Shown here piece after piece: positions 59,451 through 64,000 of a stretch of 64,000 bases of DNA. The DNA lies in NCBI GenBank assembly GCA_032622095.1, contig CP136068.1, positions 159,421,465 to 159,485,464 on the forward strand. The letters are read 5' to 3'. The DNA comes from Siphonodentalium dalli. Its lineage: Eukaryota; Mollusca; Scaphopoda; Gadilida; Siphonodentaliidae. Under the pieces are notes generated by a model. That model had not been told where the DNA came from. It worked only from the letters and a program-made list of their open reading frames with translations, and searched no databases. The position numbers and the translations under genes were made by a program. Positions within the stretch are counted from its first letter, which is position 1. The number at the start of each line of letters is the position of its first letter.

Positions 59451-59663
59451 TGGAACCAGAACAGGACATTGTATTCAGTTTACATCATGGTTTATTCTAT
59501 ATATTAAGTCACAATACGGTAATTCAACATGTCTGCCAATATCGGTGTTGTCTTGTCGGTGTCCAGTTTTGTTCTGTCATTCTCGGTAGCTGGGAGTGAC
59601 GTCACATCCTCGGGTGCACTCGAACCGGATAACTGGTACTCTTCGGGACCTAATACCGCTACA
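59451..59663 (-). repeat. 5' LTR
   Basis: 213 bp, TG...CA in element sense (TGTAGCGG to GGTTCCA). It has AATAAA at 59491-59496 and TGACGTCA at 59597-59604. The U3-side 100 bp is nearly identical to the other LTR, and most differences are in the R/U5 side. TGTC follows at 59664-59667. Confidence 0.9.
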
Positions 59664-60109
59664 TGTCTTGATGAAACGCAATTAAATAGTGATTTATTTA
59701 CAACATCATTTTGAACGGAAAATTACATCAGGTCCGAATGGACAGTAGGAGTGGGAAAATAACATAATATTATTCAGACGTGAAAGCTAATGAAACAAAA
59801 TTAAAAGATACAAAGCAAAATAGACTAACGTATAAATTCAGCCTCATGGTTTATATACTTTTTCGGCATAGTGACTGGAAATTCAATGCGACTGCATTGA
59901 TTCCCAAGCCAGTGCATTTAATTTGAATGCGGTCCTTAACTGAGTTTCATTGGCGCTATGACCACATTGTAAATGGCCAAGGACTGCGTTGAAGGGAAAT
60001 TTTATTTTGAGAATATGTATTATGTACCCTGTATTGATTACACTTTACACGCACTGTACTATAATCTGATTTGTTAATATACCAATAACATTATTTGTTA
60101 GGGTGTTAT

Positions 60110-60206
60110 GGTTTATTAACGACCCAACAGGAATGACTAACAGCCCGAGGGCCTATTTAGAGGCACGAGACGGGGTTATTCATTCCTGGGGGTGCTAATA
60201 AACCAA
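60110..60206. repeat. Imperfect hairpin with GTTTATTA arms
   Basis: GTTTATTAACGACCCAACAG then GAATGA pairs imperfectly with TCATTCCTGGGGGTGCTAAT then AAAC. GCCCGAGGGC lies between. 59668-60109 and 60207-62481 contain no gene or repeat I can otherwise support. Confidence 0.55.
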
Positions 60207-62481
60207 GGTGTCCAACAAAATCATGTTATTACTATTATTACAACACCGTCCTCGTGTGATCACGTGATCGGCGACTTAACCGGAGAACAAAGCTTCATTA
60301 ACGCACGCCACCCGCTTCCGGTCAACTTCGTCTCAAAATTATGGAATCTTAACCAGTTAACGTGCGGGTAAAATACTGTTAATATACTAGAGAACGCCCT
60401 CTAAAGTGGTAAAAATATTAAGTACTAGCGCTAACGTTGGAATCAACAGAAAGATATCTGCAGGAATTTGAACTGGAGTGGAGTTTACTGGAAGAAGAAG
60501 TATACACATGTATGATTGATCTTTTGCAATTTGAAAACAGAAGCAAATCTTTTTCAGGCCTAAATCAAATAATGATTCAATTAATGATAAGCAAATACCT
60601 GTGCAACCTTTGATTAGTGAACAAATTCAGCAATGCCTCCAGGCTCCAGTCCAGAGTGCAATAACCTGGCATGTCACAAACACACATGATGTCATGGAAT
60701 TGAATACACTGAACATTGAATTGACTGGCCTTCAAGTAACTGTGTTACACAATAATCCATAAAATCCTCAAAAAAACGTTCCAATAACATTCATCAGAGC
60801 ACAATCCCATTGTTGCAATCGTTTCCTGATTTTTGGTAAAGTACACCAATTCCCAAGGCTGGCGAAGGAATCGTTCAATGATATCCCATTGTTAGTCACC
60901 CGCAACTCATAATAAACAAATCGCACGGGCGCTTCAAAGTGTGAACAGTCCGTATTGTTTCGGACATATCTATTCACATTCAGTTCATGTTAATCACGTT
61001 TTTGGGTGTGGCTAACCGGCTATTGTGTCCAATCGCGGCCAGCGTACGGCACATTTCCAGTTTATTGCATTATGTGTGATCAACTGTGCTCTAAGTCTGT
61101 CAGAGCACGCGATTTGTTCTTTACCAAACTACATCTCGTCTCAGACTCGATTGGTTCTGGTAAAGAACAATTATTGTGCTCTAACCATTACTTGTTGCGA
61201 ATTTCATGAAACGCAGATCAATCACTATTGGATTTCTCAGTTTCATGCCATGTCGACCTTGACCTTGTAGTGGATAAATCGTGGTACACACTATAAAGTG
61301 GTTGTCGAGGCCGATGCCGGCTCTAAATAAATAAAACGTGTAATGTCGCGTTTCTTCGTTGTTTTTCAATGGATGTGAATGCGATTTGGTATGTGTGTCC
61401 GGGTTGGGACATGTTATCAGATGAGAAAGGCTGTGATTAATCCTCGATTAATCTATTATTTGATTGTGTCTCTGAGTGAGATCAATTAAAAAGTGATTAT
61501 CGGCAATCGTTGGTGTATGTACATCTGTATGTAAATTCATCCGTTGTCTTCGGAGCACCCTGCTCTCACGACACATGTTGAGAAATCAGTAATATAGTTG
61601 ACACCGCGCACGCCTTTGACACATTAATACTAATGTGAATTGTCACTGTCACGAAGCCGAACGTCCTGTGTAGAATTTGAACACAGTCGATATATAATTA
61701 AGAACGAATTTACGGAAATAGTCTTTCCATATATCCGTATGTACAGTTATCTCCCTTCGCAAACAGACCGGAAATCACGTGTTAATTTCGCAAATAAACG
61801 TACACGCTTCCTGAATTTTGTCTCATGATATAGAAAATATAGGAAAAATTATATGATGTCATCATTCACATGCGCCTTAGGTATAAACACCCACTGGGGT
61901 CGTTGCTATTATGACCAAAAATGTGACCACACCCAAAATTCACGGTTTTTCATCATAATTTAATTTGTAAAATCCGACTCACGTGCATAATGCACACGAA
62001 AGGAAGGCATATATATCAGTTTTGAAAACTAGTTACGTATATCTACCATGCGCCTTAATGAATTTATCTCATTTTGAATAGTACCATATTTAATTGGATT
62101 TGAAATACACCCTCACCCCCTCAAAAATTCACCAACCGACGATGATTTGGTTCAATGATAGGCGGATGTCCCTTTAAATTTCAGTACTTTTTATGAGTTT
62201 GAGTCGAATTCCTATTAGAGAAACTTCTGTTACCGCGATCGTGCTATTTTGAACATTAAAGGTCCACCCATTATGCACAAAATTGATGATTTTCAGAAAT
62301 TTACGCCTCCGGAAAAAGTTGAAGTTCCGGCGACAGAGGGTTAATAATTGTCTCGCATAATCTGAAAATGTGTCGGTAGGGCGTAAAAATACAATAGCTC
62401 AACAAAACAACACAGTCTGTGTTTATCAGTGCTTTCAAATTCGCTGCCCTGAACGATATTTGAAAAATATGAATTTTCTGC

Positions 62482-62930
62482 CTATAGTTTACAAGCATCT
62501 AATTATTTTCCATAGGCGACAGTGTTAACTAGAAGTCCCGTCGGCCATGGGTTAAGCCTATTTGAACTTCAAGTGGTAAATTTTCTCTTAGAACGTCATC
62601 CTCTGCACCAGTATGTGACAACAAACGCGCCCTTTTCGGTATTTTTTTCAAACCACAATCTTGCATTTCCACAACTACCCCATTCATTTACTGCACAAAA
62701 ATCAGCAGCATAAAAATACCATACCCTTTCCATAACTTCGGAACCCCACCAGACTCTTCCTGGTCATCTAAATATACATGATCGCCATTTTTACGTAGGC
62801 TATGATTTTCTGTTACCGGTTAGGGAAATTTCTCTTAATCATTATCAACCAATCAGCACCCATATTTGTTTTTATGCTGACTCGAATTCAAGAAGCGTAA
62901 CTCTATATAATTAGTTGCTTGTAACCTATA
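62482..62930. repeat. 450-bp dispersed repeat, copy 2
   Basis: Same orientation as 47384-47843. Main differences are a 4-bp insertion (CATTCATTTACTG) and loss of about 15 bp near 62885. Flanks diverge immediately on both sides. Confidence 0.9.
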
Positions 62931-63693
62931 CTCACACTGTTGGTTATTACAGGAGACTGAATGTGGCGTATATCTCACGCACAATAGCTAACAAGAAATC
63001 CATAGTCAGAAATGGTAACGCCACCAATATTATATTATTACATATAAATAGAAATTATAAAAAATACATAAAATATTTTGATAACAATTGCGTTTAAACA
63101 AGTAATCCTTCAAATTATTACTAACAAAGCAAGTAAATGACTGTGGGGTCAGTCAATAGATTATAAAGACTTGGACTTATTATACTGTAAATACTGGGAC
63201 TGTATATTTTTAAATTTTAATCTAAAATTTAAATGAAATAATTAAAAGATAAAATTTAGCAAGTAGTAAAAGTTAATTTTCTTATTTAATTTTTTTTTTT
63301 TGGTTAAATAAAGCAATAATTTAAATGTAAAATTTAGTTTAAAAATAAAAATGATTGACCCTGGCTCTTCCAATGTTTGCGCGACTGACCTGGTCAATTG
63401 TTCTTAAGAAGTTATTTTGAGAATTACTATGGAGGGAAATAGTTATGGCTGTGGCTTCGCAAGTAATTGACTTGGTGACGTGATATTAACAAATCTGAAC
63501 TCCAGTAAACCAAGGACGCTTCATACCAAATATAAGGTCAATAAATCATTCTTTAGAAGTTGTTTTAAGATTTACTATGGAGGGAAAGGATTGTGGTGCT
63601 GGCTTCGCAACTATTTGACCTCATTGTAACAAATATAAATATTAGTCACTCAGGCAATATATGTATCTATTCTATGGAAAGCCGAAGGGGACA

Positions 63694-63730
63694 TGCTAGT
63701 TGCTAGTTGCTAATTGCTAGTTGCTAGTTA
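63694..63730. repeat. 7-bp tandem repeat (CTAGTTG)n
   Basis: Five units of CTAGTTG with one A variant, following GGGGACATG. Confidence 0.9.
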
Positions 63731-63840
63731 TACTATAACCAATCAAAATCAACGTTACGAGGCACCCCTTGAAGCGTTTTTTTTTCAAGGTGTTTCAAAG
63801 TTTTTCCTCTTGATTTTCAACAATTGAAGATGTCAGATGA

Positions 63841-63966
63841 TACGGGAGGCGTTACGACGAGCTACTACTTCAATATTTTAATAAAGGCTATACGAATAAA
63901 GACATAGCCATAACAATCGGGATACACCATGATATTTGGAAAAGGTATCCACAACTACTGAACTAG
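63841..63966 (+). pseudogene. Helix-turn-helix-like fragment, possible transposase N-terminus
   Basis: One frame reads YGRRYDELLLQYFNKGYTNK then DIAITIGIHHDIWKRYPQLL and stops at TAG. The YF..GYTN.DIA..(L/I)...H pattern resembles HTH domains at the start of integrase-like (IS3EU-type) transposases. It is cut by an upstream TGA and by a shortened loop after the HH, and the window ends 34 bases later. The following AGGCTATTCAGCCTAT occurs in inverse form near 32250. Confidence 0.4.
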
Positions 63967-64000
63967 GCTATTCAGCCTATAGTATTGGCCCAAACAAAAA

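Larger units (their letters stand above)
52021..59663 (-). mobile_element. Non-autonomous LTR retrotransposon with unrelated ORFs
   Basis: A 7,643-bp minus-strand element with two LTRs, TGTC target duplications, a primer site matching a tRNA-Ser 3' end (59439-59449) and a polypurine tract (52235-52243). A tRNA-Ser primer is used by mag/SURL-type Ty3/Gypsy elements, which suggests that lineage for the LTR parts. In none of the six frames do I see CCHC knuckles, a DTG/DSG protease, YxDD reverse transcriptase, RNase H or an HHCC/DDE integrase. The interior is a leader of about 2.5 kb followed by unrelated ORFs in the element's own sense. It must depend on proteins supplied elsewhere. Confidence 0.82.

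Overview
The window reads as nuclear DNA of an invertebrate animal, probably marine. It is AT-rich and full of diverse transposable elements, with small exons bounded by canonical AG/GT splice sites and phase 1 introns. I cannot name the species. There are no bacterial operons and no tRNA, rRNA or CRISPR array that I can support. Almost every short ORF is chance or lies inside a repeat.

Layout. 0-18 kb is dominated by short TTAA-flanked (piggyBac-type) MITEs carrying an unusual 69-bp near-perfect palindrome, present 15 times in the window, mostly as inverted pairs. Two of these insertions break a decayed non-LTR retrotransposon at 4.1-6.1 kb; part of another reverse transcriptase lies at 8.9-9.3 kb. 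10.1-15.4 kb is mostly an ancient, degenerate tandem repeat. Two isolated long hairpins sit at 15.1 and 19.5 kb. A foldback-like inverted repeat of about 4.8 kb, with sub-repeated arms, fills 20.9-25.7 kb. At 27.7-29.3 kb one DNA transposon is nested in another, and both have perfect 8-bp target duplications.

30-42 kb holds the one convincing host gene. Five symmetrical phase 1 exons each encode one calcium-binding-type EGF module (30062, 31281, 34007, 35866, 38602), and a phase-compatible terminal exon at 41397-41725 encodes a small tryptophan- and glycine-rich beta-type domain. Together they look like the 3' part of a secreted or extracellular multi-EGF gene. The first four EGF exons lie in an X-Y-Y-X series of duplicated blocks that also carry intronic minisatellites.

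42-52 kb is mostly dispersed and tandem repeats, including a 37-bp minisatellite of about 26 copies. 52021-59663 is a structurally complete LTR element on the minus strand: LTRs of 214 and 213 bp, a TGTC target duplication, a tRNA-Ser-type primer site and a short polypurine tract. It carries no recognisable gag, protease, reverse transcriptase or integrase. Instead it has a 509-aa internally repeated charged ORF, then a 750-codon acidic frame whose only interruptions are three TAG codons, then remnants reaching into the 3' LTR. This is the most unusual object here. The last 4 kb holds another copy of a 450-bp repeat and a decayed helix-turn-helix-like fragment.
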